A stretch of 64,000 nucleotides of DNA from Gammaproteobacteria bacterium (GCA_021772935.1 JAJFLA010000008.1:1-64000), one strand, 5' to 3'; numbered from the stretch's first letter, positions 1 to 8,073 are shown. Numbers and translations are program-made. Notes: a model not told the origin generated them from the letters alone.

Positions 1-205
<205 letters not shown>

Positions 206-455
206 ATAACACCAAAGTTCTTTTTGGCGTCGTCATTTCCGCGTGAGCGGCACGATGACACTACACCGACTGCGGTCATGTACATAAGTACATTACCTTG
301 TCGGTTCCGTGTCCTCACACCACTCACACAAAAATGACATAGCCAAAATAAATATTCCAATTTTGCAGACACACACGCTTTTGACAGAACTCACTAATTC
401 AGGGCATAGGCTTCGGCTTATTCCCGAGGTTGATTTAGACATCAACCAGCCAGTT
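206..455 (+). other. 23S-5S internal transcribed spacer
   Basis: About 250 bases separate the 23S and 5S genes, long for this spacer. I see no tRNA and no ORF. It holds a short inverted motif (GTACATAAGTAC, about 281-292) that resembles the GTACATCCTGTAC hairpins downstream of 5S. RNase III or RNase E processing stems are expected here, but I did not resolve them. Confidence 0.6.
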
Positions 456-574
456 TGCCTGGCGGCATTAGAGCATTAGAACCACCTGATTCCATTTCGA
501 ACTCAGCAGTGAAATGATGCATCGCCGATGGTAGTGTGGGGTTTCCCATGTGAGAGTAGGTCACTGCCAGGCAT
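456..574 (+). rRNA. rrf: 5S ribosomal RNA
   Basis: A 119-base gene. It begins TGCCTGGCGGC and ends ACTGCCAGGCAT, so the two ends pair as helix I. The central block CGAACTCAGCAGTGAAATGATGC and the loop-E region CGATGGTAGTGTGGGG match the gammaproteobacterial 5S pattern. The ends are set by alignment in my head to E. coli 5S. Confidence 0.95.
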
Positions 575-580
575 CAAACG

Positions 581-615
581 AAAAAGCCTCGCCCTTCTGG
601 GCGGGGCTTTTTTTT
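581..615 (+). terminator. Rho-independent terminator 1 of the rRNA operon
   Basis: A GC-rich hairpin (GCCTCGCCC, short loop, GGGCGGGGC) is followed by eight T residues, seven bases after the 5S gene. This is a strong intrinsic terminator. Near-identical copies recur at exactly 190-base intervals. Confidence 0.93.
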
Positions 616-700
616 GACACCTCCCAGTGAACTCTCACGCGCCTAAACGTAATTTGGGTTGGTTGAATTTGTTTATCCATGGGGGGTCTGAAACCCTGGT

Positions 701-749
701 GATCACTCACGCGCATCCATGCGCTGCGTGATCTACGTACATCCTGTAC
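701..749. repeat. Palindromic element inside repeat unit 1
   Basis: GATCAC (701-706) pairs with GTGATC (728-733) around an inner GCGCA/TGCGC stem. A second small hairpin, GTACATCCTGTAC, follows at 737-749. The same arrangement is present in unit 2. Confidence 0.7.
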
Positions 750-770
750 ACAACTGCCAGGCATCAAACG

Positions 771-806
771 AAAAAGCCTCGCCCCCTTTGGGCGGGGCTT
801 TTTTTT
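771..806 (+). terminator. Rho-independent terminator 2 (repeat unit 2)
   Basis: The same hairpin as terminator 1, with the loop changed from TTCT-type to TTT-type and a longer C run, followed by eight T residues. The stem is kept while the loop varies, so the structure has probably been maintained. Confidence 0.88.
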
Positions 807-891
807 GATGCCTCCCAGTGAACTCTCACGCGCCTAAACGTAATTTAAGTTGGTTGAATCTGTTTATCCATGAGGGGCCTGAAACCCTGGT

Positions 892-940
892 GATCACTCC
901 CGCGCATGCTTGCGCTCCGTGATCTACGTACATCCTGTAC
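892..940. repeat. Palindromic element inside repeat unit 2
   Basis: GATCAC (892-897) pairs with GTGATC (919-924) with an inner GCGCA/TGCGC stem, and GTACATCCTGTAC lies at 928-940. Differences from the unit 1 copy fall in the loop and in unpaired positions, so the stems are intact. Confidence 0.7.
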
Positions 941-961
941 GCAACTGCCAGGCATCAAACG

Positions 962-998
962 AAAAAGCCTCGCCCCCTTTGGGCGGGGCTTTTTTTTT
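962..998 (+). terminator. Rho-independent terminator 3 (repeat unit 3)
   Basis: The third copy of the hairpin is almost identical to copy 2 and has a run of nine or more T residues. It closes the array; similarity to the other units stops at about 1007. Confidence 0.88.
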
Positions 999-1007
999 GA
1001 TGCCTCC

Positions 1008-1322
1008 ATTTTCCTGTGCTAATTTCTTTGCTGAGTGCTTTCGGTTCTTCACGCTTGCCATCTATCAACCGGGAATACCGAATGGTGCCGACATTGAAGT
1101 CAACAAAATACCAAGCTTCCACATTGGGGTACTAAGGATTTTCCGTGATTCCTTCCAGAGACCTATTTCGTAATCTGAAGTTCCGCGGAATCGATTGCCA
1201 TTAACAGATGCAACCGCGCGCCTAAACTGATGACAGGCTTAACCCCTGAAGTTTTTGCTCCCGGTATTGTTTCGGCAAAAGAGTATAGTGAACATTTGAC
1301 CATTGCTCTATTTTTTATGATG
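1008..1322. other. Gene-free stretch between the rRNA trailer and the sulfotransferase gene
   Basis: About 315 bases with no complete gene. On the minus strand, about 1010-1130 gives a stop-free run of some 40 codons with protein-like composition (it reads ...EAWYFVDFNVGTIRYSR...), closed upstream by a stop. This could be a gene remnant, but I do not recognise the family and it may be chance. Confidence 0.4.
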
Positions 1323-1958
1323 CTATTTGAAGCTGTATTCAAAAACAGAAATATCTTCTTGAAACCAGCGTGCCACAATTTCCCGGCTTTCATCATCATA
1401 ATATGATTGGTAACTGGCTCGTCGACTGGCATTGAGGTGGGGTAATTCTGCATCGAGACCGATTACATGTTTGATTTGATTGAAATCTGTAATGATTGAT
1501 TCAAACTTACCAATAAAATCCAGGGTAATTTTACCTTCATTATCCTTAAGCCACTCAACTTGAGGTTGAAAAGCCTTGGGATTGTTGTAATAAAAAGTAT
1601 TCTTAATATCACCGTAGGTCATTTTTACCCAATCGGAAAACGAAACATTCCGTGAGGCAATCCCCGTTTTATTTCTCCTACGTCGGTATTCGTAGTGGGA
1701 AACAACTTTATCCCATGGGTTTCTCACCAGAGTGAACGTATAAGCTGTGTCCCACTTTTCCTGGCCAATCCTTGCAATGACATCCCTCACGGTCAGATGA
1801 TCCTTTACAGGCAATCCTATGGCTCTACCGATGCTAGTACCGGCTGTTTTATTAATATGAATGAAAACAAACGGACCATTACGTCCCTGTCTGAGAGGTG
1901 TAGATTTTTTGCGCAAAAGTCTGTTAATCGTCATTTTTGGGTTTAGCCAGGTACTCAT
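1323..1958 (-). CDS. Sulfotransferase family protein
   Basis: A 211-residue protein of the sulfotransferase family (Sulfotransfer_2 type). Such enzymes transfer sulfate from PAPS to carbohydrate or other hydroxyls. About residue 31 there is FVFIHINKTAGTSIG, the 5'-phosphosulfate-binding loop. Near residues 97-110, LVRNPWDKVVSHYEY matches the 3'-phosphate-binding motif RxPxxRxxSxY. The substrate cannot be told from sequence. The gene stands alone beside the rRNA terminators, diverges from crcB, and looks more AT-rich than its neighbours, which fits acquisition with surface-polysaccharide functions. Confidence 0.82.
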   Translation of the reverse strand: MSTWLNPKMTINRLLRKKSTPLRQGRNGPFVFIHINKTAGTSIGRAIGLPVKDHLTVRDVIARIGQEKWDTAYTFTLVRNPWDKVVSHYEYRRRRNKTGIASRNVSFSDWVKMTYGDIKNTFYYNNPKAFQPQVEWLKDNEGKITLDFIGKFESIITDFNQIKHVIGLDAELPHLNASRRASYQSYYDDESREIVARWFQEDISVFEYSFK

Positions 1959-2035
1959 TTAAATATTCTTGTATCGCATTACTTGCGTCGTGGTTGGCAG
2001 CATCGCATCATGTAGTAGTCGAAGATAGGGAAGCC

Positions 2036-2431
2036 ATGAGAGTGAGTATAATAATACCATTTGTCTATGTTGGGCTGGGTAGTATGCTTGGCGGCGTTAG
2101 CCGTTATGGCATGACACTTGTCACACAGAACTACCTGGTTTTTAGTATTCCATTCGGAACCTTGATTTCAAATATCGCCGGCTGCCTGTTGATTGGTTTG
2201 ATTGCCGGTATTGGGGCCACTACACAGGTGCTTTCCACGGAGATGCGGCTATTGTTAGCAACGGGTTTCTGTGGTGGTTTCACCACGATGTCGTCATTTG
2301 TCTATGAATTGGGGCAATTTATTCAGGATAAGGAATATTTCTACGCCTCGTCCTATTTTGTGGCCACTATGGCCGGTGCCGGAGTGGCATTTATACTGGG
2401 CTTGTTGATCAGTGAATGGGTACTGGGGTAA
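2036..2431 (+). CDS. crcB: Fluoride ion transporter CrcB/Fluc
   Basis: A small membrane protein of 131 residues and four predicted helices. The family forms dual-topology dimers that export fluoride. GSMLGGVSRYGMT in the first helix and ATGFCGGFTTMSSFVYE in the third are hallmark motifs, the latter including the conserved GGxTTFSxF-like segment (here with Met). The chosen ATG follows an AGGGAA ribosome site; an upstream in-frame ATG at 1937 would add an unlikely leader overlapping the divergent gene. The DUF190 gene begins 3 bases after the stop. I saw no clear fluoride riboswitch upstream. Confidence 0.9.
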   Translation: MRVSIIIPFVYVGLGSMLGGVSRYGMTLVTQNYLVFSIPFGTLISNIAGCLLIGLIAGIGATTQVLSTEMRLLLATGFCGGFTTMSSFVYELGQFIQDKEYFYASSYFVATMAGAGVAFILGLLISEWVLG

Positions 2432-2434
2432 TTT

Positions 2435-2782
2435 ATGAAAATTTCTGGTCAAGCTGTACTGTTGAGAGTGTTTGTTGGTGAAAGTGACAAGGTTGGGCAT
2501 TTGCCCTTATATGAAGCTATTGTTAAACACGCACGTGATGCTGACCTGGCCGGTGCGACGGTACTCAAAGGTGTATTGGGGTTTGGTGCGACTGCACGTA
2601 TACGTACGCAAAAAATCCTGGACCTGTCATCAGACCTGCCTATGATCATTGAGATTGTAGATGAGGAAGATAAAATTACAGCGTTTCAGAGAGACTTGGC
2701 AGTGTTATTTCAGAAGGCAGCTTGTGGTGGTTTGGTAACGTTGGAAAACATTCGCGTTATTCACTATTTGCCTCAACCATAA
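2435..2782 (+). CDS. DUF190 family protein
   Basis: A 115-residue protein with the DUF190 signature: a ferredoxin-like, PII-resembling fold with GATVLKGVLGFGA about residues 40-52 and DLPMIIEIVD near 67-76. The family often sits next to crcB, as here (3-base gap, almost certainly one transcript), so a role in fluoride response or in regulating the channel is inferred. The biochemical function is unknown. Confidence 0.85.
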   Translation: MKISGQAVLLRVFVGESDKVGHLPLYEAIVKHARDADLAGATVLKGVLGFGATARIRTQKILDLSSDLPMIIEIVDEEDKITAFQRDLAVLFQKAACGGLVTLENIRVIHYLPQP

Positions 2783-2784
2783 AA

Positions 2785-2818
2785 AAGCCGCGCAACTTGC
2801 GCGGCTTGATTGAAAAAA
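2785..2818. terminator. Bidirectional terminator between DUF190 and the TPR gene
   Basis: The perfect stem AAGCCGCGC / GCGCGGCTT lies between two convergent genes, with A/T runs on both sides (AAAAAA before, GATTGAAAAAAAATT after). It can serve the plus-strand crcB transcript and the minus-strand TonB operon. Confidence 0.85.
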
Positions 2819-2829
2819 AATTAAAGGCT

Positions 2830-4173
2830 TTATTGATTGGCTTTCAGGATCGCATCCATATCACGTGCTTTCAGTTCGGGCAATTTCTGTTCCAGTGTAT
2901 CGCGTCGGCGAATTTCACTATCGACATATTTAACCCATTGTTGTGCCGCACGTTTACTGCGCTTGTCTTTGCTCGCTGCCTGGAATGCTTTTCTGGCAAG
3001 AGATAATTTCTTTTGGTTGAACAAGGCCATACCGTACATAATGTTAGCGGTATCCTGGCGTTTGAGATCACCGATAGAAAGACCCTTTTTAGCCGATTCA
3101 GCAGCTTCTTTCCATTTTTCGAGGTTAATGTATGACTGAGCCAATCGAATATAAAGCTCACCGTCATTTCCTGCAGCAGCTGCCTGCTTCAGGGGTGGAA
3201 TTGCTTTTTCATCATTCCTGGCTGAGTACCAGGCTTGTGATAAAAGGCGTAAATTTCTGACATCGGATTTTACATTGTCGGCCGCCATTTCCTTTTCCAG
3301 GACTTTTGCGGCTTTATATGGCGTGCCATGTAACAAATATAGGTTAGCAAGATTAACGGCGTGTTTTTTAGCGTCAATATAACCCTTCTCATAAAGTGCT
3401 TCAGTCAGTGCCAATTGTTTTTTTGAATCCCCAAGTTCACTGTAGACGCCAGCAAGCGTCAGCACATATGAATCTTTAGGGTAAGCTTCGATCAGTTCTT
3501 CGAGCACGAGCAACATATTGGGGAAGTCTTTGAGTTCCCAGTAACAAACGCGTAGCAATAACAACCAGTTTTCTCTGGGTACTCTACCTTGCTCCCGGTA
3601 CATATTAATCGCGGTTTTGATCGGCGCTATTGCTTCTTCAAAGTGGTTCATTGAAAAATGTGCCTGTCCCACCAGCATGTACACATCTGCGGCAGGTTCT
3701 GGCACGATAGCTATCAAACGTTTAACTGTATCCAGTGCTAACTGATAGTTTTCTATCGTAAAGTGTAACTGTGCCACTGTTTTTAGCGCAGATTGCTGTA
3801 ATGCTTCTGGTAGATCAGGCTGTTGCAATACCTTTTCATAGGAGCTTATTGCATTTTTATAATCTTCCTGCACGTAATAGGCATAACCTGACAGGTTCCA
3901 AATTTGTGCTGATTCGTAAGGAGAAAGTTTCTTTTTGCTTTGTAATTCCGTGATCTTCTTGTGTGCATTGATGAGATCTTCTAATTCAACCAATTCCTGG
4001 ATTACCAGCAGTGCTTCATACACTGGTTGACTCATAGCCACCGTCTGCTTGGTTTTCCGCTCTTTTTTCTCCTGCGCCGTAACTGGGGAGCTTATCAACG
4101 CAGCGAATAAAATAATAAAGCCTGTAAGCAAGCACAGTTTACGTGTGGAATATGCTGAAGTAGTGCGTTTCAT
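2830..4173 (-). CDS. TPR-repeat periplasmic protein of the TonB2 system
   Basis: About 447 residues: a signal peptide (basic start, then LLTGFIILFAALISSPVTAQ) and a series of tetratricopeptide repeats, e.g. AQIWNLSGYAYYVQEDYKNA and ADVYMLVGQAHFSMNHFEEA. It is the last gene of the ttpC-exbB-exbD-tonB cluster. TPR proteins in this position occur in marine TonB2 systems, where they assist energy transfer to outer-membrane receptors; that role is inferred here. The chosen ATG gives a normal signal peptide. An in-frame ATG at 4197 would overlap tonB by 17 bases. Confidence 0.82.
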   Translation of the reverse strand: MKRTTSAYSTRKLCLLTGFIILFAALISSPVTAQEKKERKTKQTVAMSQPVYEALLVIQELVELEDLINAHKKITELQSKKKLSPYESAQIWNLSGYAYYVQEDYKNAISSYEKVLQQPDLPEALQQSALKTVAQLHFTIENYQLALDTVKRLIAIVPEPAADVYMLVGQAHFSMNHFEEAIAPIKTAINMYREQGRVPRENWLLLLRVCYWELKDFPNMLLVLEELIEAYPKDSYVLTLAGVYSELGDSKKQLALTEALYEKGYIDAKKHAVNLANLYLLHGTPYKAAKVLEKEMAADNVKSDVRNLRLLSQAWYSARNDEKAIPPLKQAAAAGNDGELYIRLAQSYINLEKWKEAAESAKKGLSIGDLKRQDTANIMYGMALFNQKKLSLARKAFQAASKDKRSKRAAQQWVKYVDSEIRRRDTLEQKLPELKARDMDAILKANQ

Positions 4174-4180
4174 TGGTCGT

Positions 4181-4837
4181 TTATTCAGTAATTTCATAAG
4201 TAAATTTGTTCTGTACGCCAGGAACTTCTACGGCTTCACCGTCCATTATCCTCGGCTTGTATTTAAATTTCAGGGAAGCATTAAGCGATGCACGATGAAA
4301 AAGGCTTGAAGTACATTGCGAGTCAATCACAACCGGGTCTTTTGTTGTGCCCTGTCGGGTTACCGTGTATTGAACGACACAGAACCCTTCAATGCCCCGG
4401 CTCAAAGCCCTGTTAGGATAGATAGGCGCAACTTTTACGATAGGCAGATAGTCACCTTCACCCACACCCAGACTGAAACCACCAGTCATTTTGATATCTG
4501 TTTGAACCGGTACTGCCGAAATAGCAATTTTTTCAGCATTAGGGTTAAGGTTATCCAACTGAGGTGTTGGCGGCTGAGGTGGTGGTGATTCTGGTGGTGG
4601 TGGTTTTTTTGGTTTCGATTGCCGGATGTTAACGTTTTCATCACGTTTAATCCTGACAAAATCCACCAGGTTACCAGCACCGTCATCGTTCAGAGAACGA
4701 TCTGCGGTTTCGATCAGGTATTGCATCAACCAGAACAGGCTCAGTGTAACAGCCATCGCCATAACAAGCCCAATCACCAGTCTGACTACGGTAGCCGACT
4801 GGCTTTGAGCTAAACTTTGATTAATTGTTGCTGACAT
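4181..4837 (-). CDS. tonB2: TonB family protein (TonB2 type)
   Basis: A 218-residue energy transducer linking the ExbB/ExbD proton channel to outer-membrane receptors. There is one N-terminal membrane helix (about residues 18-40, LVIGLVMAMAVTLSLFWLMQ), a proline-rich periplasmic spacer (KPKKPPPPESPPPQPPTP at about 75-92) and a C-terminal TonB domain with YPNRALSRGIEGFCVVQYTV. The short spacer and the ExbB/ExbD/TtpC neighbours fit the TonB2 type. It begins 8 bases after exbD and is followed by the TPR gene. Confidence 0.9.
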   Translation of the reverse strand: MSATINQSLAQSQSATVVRLVIGLVMAMAVTLSLFWLMQYLIETADRSLNDDGAGNLVDFVRIKRDENVNIRQSKPKKPPPPESPPPQPPTPQLDNLNPNAEKIAISAVPVQTDIKMTGGFSLGVGEGDYLPIVKVAPIYPNRALSRGIEGFCVVQYTVTRQGTTKDPVVIDSQCTSSLFHRASLNASLKFKYKPRIMDGEAVEVPGVQNKFTYEITE

Positions 4838-4845
4838 GATCGTTC

Positions 4846-5253
4846 TTAAGGCTCTTGGGCAGCGATTGAAACATTAAACACACCCGCTTGCCGGGATGCA
4901 TCCATGACCTGTATCAAGGTATCAGTTTTGGACTCTTTGTCAGCCTGTATGACAACGGACCCTTGTGGGTTTTCAGCATGCAGACGCTCGATGTTTGGGC
5001 GTACTGATCGAACATCGATCATACGGTGATCAATCCATATATCGTTATTGGGTCCGATCGCAATCAGGATATTGGCGTTTTCCTTTTTGACTGCGGTTGC
5101 TGCATCCGGTCGATTGACGTCAATACCGGCTTCTTTGACAAAAGTGGCCGTGACGATAAAGAAAATTAACATGATGAATACCACATCAAGCATAGGTGTG
5201 ATATTGATTTCGGATTCTTCTTCGACCTGAGTCTGGTTAAAAAATTGCTTCAT
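4846..5253 (-). CDS. exbD: Biopolymer transport protein ExbD
   Basis: A 135-residue ExbD/TolR protein. The N-terminal helix after INITPMLDVVFIMLIFFIVTA contains the essential membrane aspartate (LDVVF). A periplasmic domain follows, with VVIQADKESKTDTLIQVMDA near residues 95-114. It forms the proton channel with the adjacent ExbB and energises TonB. It lies 23 bases after exbB and 8 before tonB. Confidence 0.93.
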   Translation of the reverse strand: MKQFFNQTQVEEESEINITPMLDVVFIMLIFFIVTATFVKEAGIDVNRPDAATAVKKENANILIAIGPNNDIWIDHRMIDVRSVRPNIERLHAENPQGSVVIQADKESKTDTLIQVMDASRQAGVFNVSIAAQEP

Positions 5254-5276
5254 TCAAATTCTCCAGCGACGCTTGG

Positions 5277-5816
5277 TCACTTGTGTCCTATGACCAGGTG
5301 ATCCGCGAGTAGTTCGCGTTCCCGTCCTGCTTTGCGTTGTAAGTATGTTGCCATTGCCACTCCGGAAAGAGCCGCTACCATTCCAGCCATTGTCGGAATG
5401 GTAGCCTTGGAAACACCGGAAGCCATGGAGCGGGGGCTACCCGAACCGGATATGGCCATTACTTCAAAGACTTCAACCATGCCAGTTACAGTTCCCAGCA
5501 AACCAAGCAAGGGACACAAGGCAACGCATGTCTGTATCAGCGGAATATTACGTTCCACCTGTGCAGAAACCTGCGATATCAATCGTGTCCGTATCTGGTG
5601 AGCATTCCAGGACTTGTGGTCGGTACGGCCTTCCCATAACTGCTGGGCAGCACCGGCCAGACGTTTGTGACCCGTACGGATATAAACCAACCTTTCAACA
5701 ATGAGAATCCACATGAACAAGGTGAGGTAGCCAATAACAAACAGCACGCCCCCACCGAGTTCCATGAAGTCACGGATGGTTTCTAACGCTGGCAGATAGT
5801 AATAAATCAGATCCAT
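5277..5816 (-). CDS. exbB: MotA/TolQ/ExbB proton channel protein ExbB
   Basis: A 179-residue, three-helix ExbB protein. The conserved channel signature ALCPLLGLLGTVTGMVEVF lies around residues 99-117, and the last helix has ATIPTMAGMVAALSGVAMAT. It is the short partner of the ExbD channel; a longer ExbB-like protein (TtpC) is encoded immediately upstream, the usual order in TonB2 systems. The gap to ttpC is 12 bases. Confidence 0.93.
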   Translation of the reverse strand: MDLIYYYLPALETIRDFMELGGGVLFVIGYLTLFMWILIVERLVYIRTGHKRLAGAAQQLWEGRTDHKSWNAHQIRTRLISQVSAQVERNIPLIQTCVALCPLLGLLGTVTGMVEVFEVMAISGSGSPRSMASGVSKATIPTMAGMVAALSGVAMATYLQRKAGRERELLADHLVIGHK

Positions 5817-5828
5817 GAGATGATTACC

Positions 5829-7205
5829 TTATGCGGCTGACTGATTACCTTCAGCACGCTCTGCGAGCATGCCTGCGGCTTCTTCCTGCAGAATCTGCGT
5901 TAGTCTCCGAGCCCGGCTGGAAACCAGTGTATGCAGGAATACCGTTGGGATGGCAACTACCAAACCAAGAACGGTTGTAACCAACGCGGTAGAAATACCA
6001 CCAGCCATCAGTTTCGGATCACCGGCACCATACAAGGTAATAGCCTGGAAGGTTACGATCATACCGGTTACCGTTCCCAGCAGTCCCAGCAATGGTGCAA
6101 CTACAGAGATGATCTTCAACAACGGCAACATGGCATTGAATTTGGGCGTTTCCCTGAGTATAGCTTCACCCAGTTTGAGCTCAATGGTTTCAATGTCAGC
6201 AGTCGTACTTTCCTGGGCAATCTTGAGAACACGGCCCAATGGGTTATTGACGTTTGGTTGGCTGATGTTCTTAACCTGCCGGCTAACTTTGGCGCCCACT
6301 GCAGATAGTATCAGAACACGCCAGATTGCAATCAACACACCGACGATACCAAGAGCGATGATGACATAACCAACGGTCTTACCCTGTGCAATACGTTCCA
6401 TGAGACTTGGTGACTGAACCAATAAGCCAAGCAACTGGCCACGTGTCGGATCCACACCCAATGGGAAAAGACCAGATGTGCCCTCGGTCAGGTCATCAAT
6501 ACGGCCGGTATAGCGGCTGGCCGGTTGGCGCTGCAATTCAACCAGACGTTCGGTTTCTGGAACGTACTCCAGGTATTTACCCTCAGATACGACATTAAAT
6601 GCACCAATGCGGGTGACTTCCTGCTGGTGCTCTTCGCCTGTGGAGTTAACGACACTGGCTGTAAATGTGGTGACTTTGCCGGTTTCGGTCATTTCACGTT
6701 GAAGCTCAAACCATAAGCGTTCGATTTCTTCAAGTGAGGCCAGACGATTTGATTGGCCCATTTTCTTGGCGAAGTTGAGCAGGAAATCAGTACGATCAGG
6801 AAACTGAACCTGGGTTATTGATGTTTCAAACTGCCCACGGGCATCACCCGATGCCTGTTGCAGTACGCCAAATAGCTCCTTAAGACCGCCGAGACGTGTC
6901 TGAAAAGCCTTTTCCAGGTCAATGATGCGGGCATCGTTAACCTCGAACTGTTTTTCCATCCGGGCAGAGGCCTGTTCCTGACGTTTCTGTTCGGCTTTCT
7001 CAGCATTCAACAGTCGGCTTTGTTGTGCACGGTTGGCACGGAACTGGTCAAGCCGGGCTTTGGCTTCTACGGCATCGTTAACACGCCCTGTTTTTACCTG
7101 TTGCAATAGCTCTTCCAGTGAAATTGCCGTGGCAGCCTGGGCAGACAGGGTGAAAGCCAGTATCAGGCCGCTGGCAAGGCCAATTTTTTTGATCGTGCTA
7201 ATCAT
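5829..7205 (-). CDS. ttpC: TonB system transport protein TtpC (long ExbB-like)
   Basis: A 458-residue protein with a signal peptide (ending AFTLSAQA), a long coiled-coil periplasmic region (about residues 30-260) and a C-terminal MotA/TolQ/ExbB domain with PLLGLLGTVTGMIVTFQ near 375-391. This is the TtpC layout known from Vibrio TonB2 systems, where the protein is needed for TonB2-dependent iron uptake. Its ATG overlaps the stop of the upstream DUF3450 gene by 4 bases, which implies translational coupling. Confidence 0.9.
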   Translation of the reverse strand: MISTIKKIGLASGLILAFTLSAQAATAISLEELLQQVKTGRVNDAVEAKARLDQFRANRAQQSRLLNAEKAEQKRQEQASARMEKQFEVNDARIIDLEKAFQTRLGGLKELFGVLQQASGDARGQFETSITQVQFPDRTDFLLNFAKKMGQSNRLASLEEIERLWFELQREMTETGKVTTFTASVVNSTGEEHQQEVTRIGAFNVVSEGKYLEYVPETERLVELQRQPASRYTGRIDDLTEGTSGLFPLGVDPTRGQLLGLLVQSPSLMERIAQGKTVGYVIIALGIVGVLIAIWRVLILSAVGAKVSRQVKNISQPNVNNPLGRVLKIAQESTTADIETIELKLGEAILRETPKFNAMLPLLKIISVVAPLLGLLGTVTGMIVTFQAITLYGAGDPKLMAGGISTALVTTVLGLVVAIPTVFLHTLVSSRARRLTQILQEEAAGMLAERAEGNQSAA

Positions 7206-8002
7206 TTCAGCGCCCTCGTTGGTGCGGCAACCGGTACGATGAGCAAATCCGGTGCAACTTGTTTGCGTGCAATCTTAAGTCCATCTAAAACCTGTGCCTG
7301 ATAGGTTTCAGGTGGGAGTTCGGTAAATGCACCGCTTGTTGAATCCCAAGCACCGGTGTTGGCTCCACCGACTGTCTGGTATAACAATGCAACACGGCCA
7401 ATACGCAAGAAATCAACTTCCAATTGGTTGCCGTTGATCTCAGTTGATCCTTTATAGGCCTCAATCGTACGTCCGTAGTCATTTTCAATCTGGTAGCCTT
7501 CAATAACCAGCCGTAATTTCTCGGCAGCAGTCACATCTGAACGCTCCATCATCTCACGCAGTCGGGCGACACGTCCGGTACGCTCTTTCATCAGGAAAGG
7601 CGTATCCAGTTTGATGAATTCTTCAAGGGCATCCACCATTCGGATCATCAGTGGGAAAATCTGCCGTTCAATCAAGGCTACATTGGCGATGGAGTCCGAT
7701 AAGGCCTGCATTTCCGCCTCTTGGTTGTTGAGCTGAGTTTGCAACAAGGCGTTGTAGACTCTCAGACCATCCACAACCTTGGTCACGGCTCTGTAGTCAT
7801 TCACGATTTTTTCGGTTTGATCGGCGACCGAATCAACCTGTGTTTGTGCTGTTGCGCCAGCGTCGGCGCGGCTTTCGCCTTCCTGCATGACTTCATTGAT
7901 GCTCACTGCAAACGCCTGTGTAGACAGACCAGCAACAGCGTAAATGAAAACCGAGGATAGTAGGCAGTTAATCTTTCTATTGTTTAGCATGCTTCGTCTC
8001 AA
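7202..8002 (-). CDS. DUF3450 family periplasmic protein
   Basis: A 266-residue protein with a signal peptide (after MLNNRK, hydrophobic to QAFA) and long amphipathic helices rich in Gln and Glu, typical of DUF3450. This family is routinely the first gene before ttpC/exbB2 operons in marine gammaproteobacteria; its function is unknown, and a periplasmic partner of TtpC is inferred. A second ATG four codons in (7990) is an equally good start. A promoter-like sequence containing a 14-bp palindrome lies about 45-70 bases upstream. Confidence 0.85.
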   Translation of the reverse strand: MRRSMLNNRKINCLLSSVFIYAVAGLSTQAFAVSINEVMQEGESRADAGATAQTQVDSVADQTEKIVNDYRAVTKVVDGLRVYNALLQTQLNNQEAEMQALSDSIANVALIERQIFPLMIRMVDALEEFIKLDTPFLMKERTGRVARLREMMERSDVTAAEKLRLVIEGYQIENDYGRTIEAYKGSTEINGNQLEVDFLRIGRVALLYQTVGGANTGAWDSTSGAFTELPPETYQAQVLDGLKIARKQVAPDLLIVPVAAPTRALK

Positions 8003-8043
8003 TGGCTTTAAAAATTTGTTGATCGAAATTATTTAGTCGGGAC

Positions 8044-8073
8044 ACTCTATATATAGAGCAGCTTTCCGTCAAT
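8044..8073 (-). promoter_or_regulatory. Probable promoter of the TonB2 operon with embedded palindrome
   Basis: On the minus strand, TTGACG (8073-8068) is followed by the perfect palindrome CTCTATATATAGAG (8058-8045), which supplies a -10-like element (TATAGA or TAGAGT, 15-17 base spacing). No Fur-box pattern is obvious. The palindrome may bind a regulator or may simply be a symmetric -10 region. Confidence 0.5.

Larger units (their letters stand above)
563..1007 (+). repeat. 190-bp tandem repeat of the rRNA trailer, about 2.3 copies
   Basis: The unit starts inside the last 12 bases of 5S (ACTGCCAGGCAT), includes the terminator, and ends just before the next copy of the 5S tail. Copies are 563-752, 753-942, and a truncated third at 943-1007. 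Units 1 and 2 have the same length and differ at only about a dozen or so positions. Every copy therefore carries a 5S 3'-end remnant plus a full terminator. This looks like unequal recombination at rrn loci or stepwise duplication of the operon end. Confidence 0.92.

Noticed and set aside
563-1007. CRISPR-like array
   Set aside because: The repeat unit is 190 bases, contiguous, contains terminators and has no short repeat/variable spacer pattern.
910-1173. 87-residue plus-strand ORF across the rrn repeats
   Set aside because: It runs through the 5S tail and terminator hairpin, has no ribosome site and resembles nothing known.
1959-2035. Fluoride riboswitch before crcB
   Set aside because: The leader is too short, and the conserved fluoride-aptamer segments are not recognisable.
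5869-6369. 166-residue plus-strand ORF
   Set aside because: Antisense shadow of ttpC, which has clear family motifs in the other strand.
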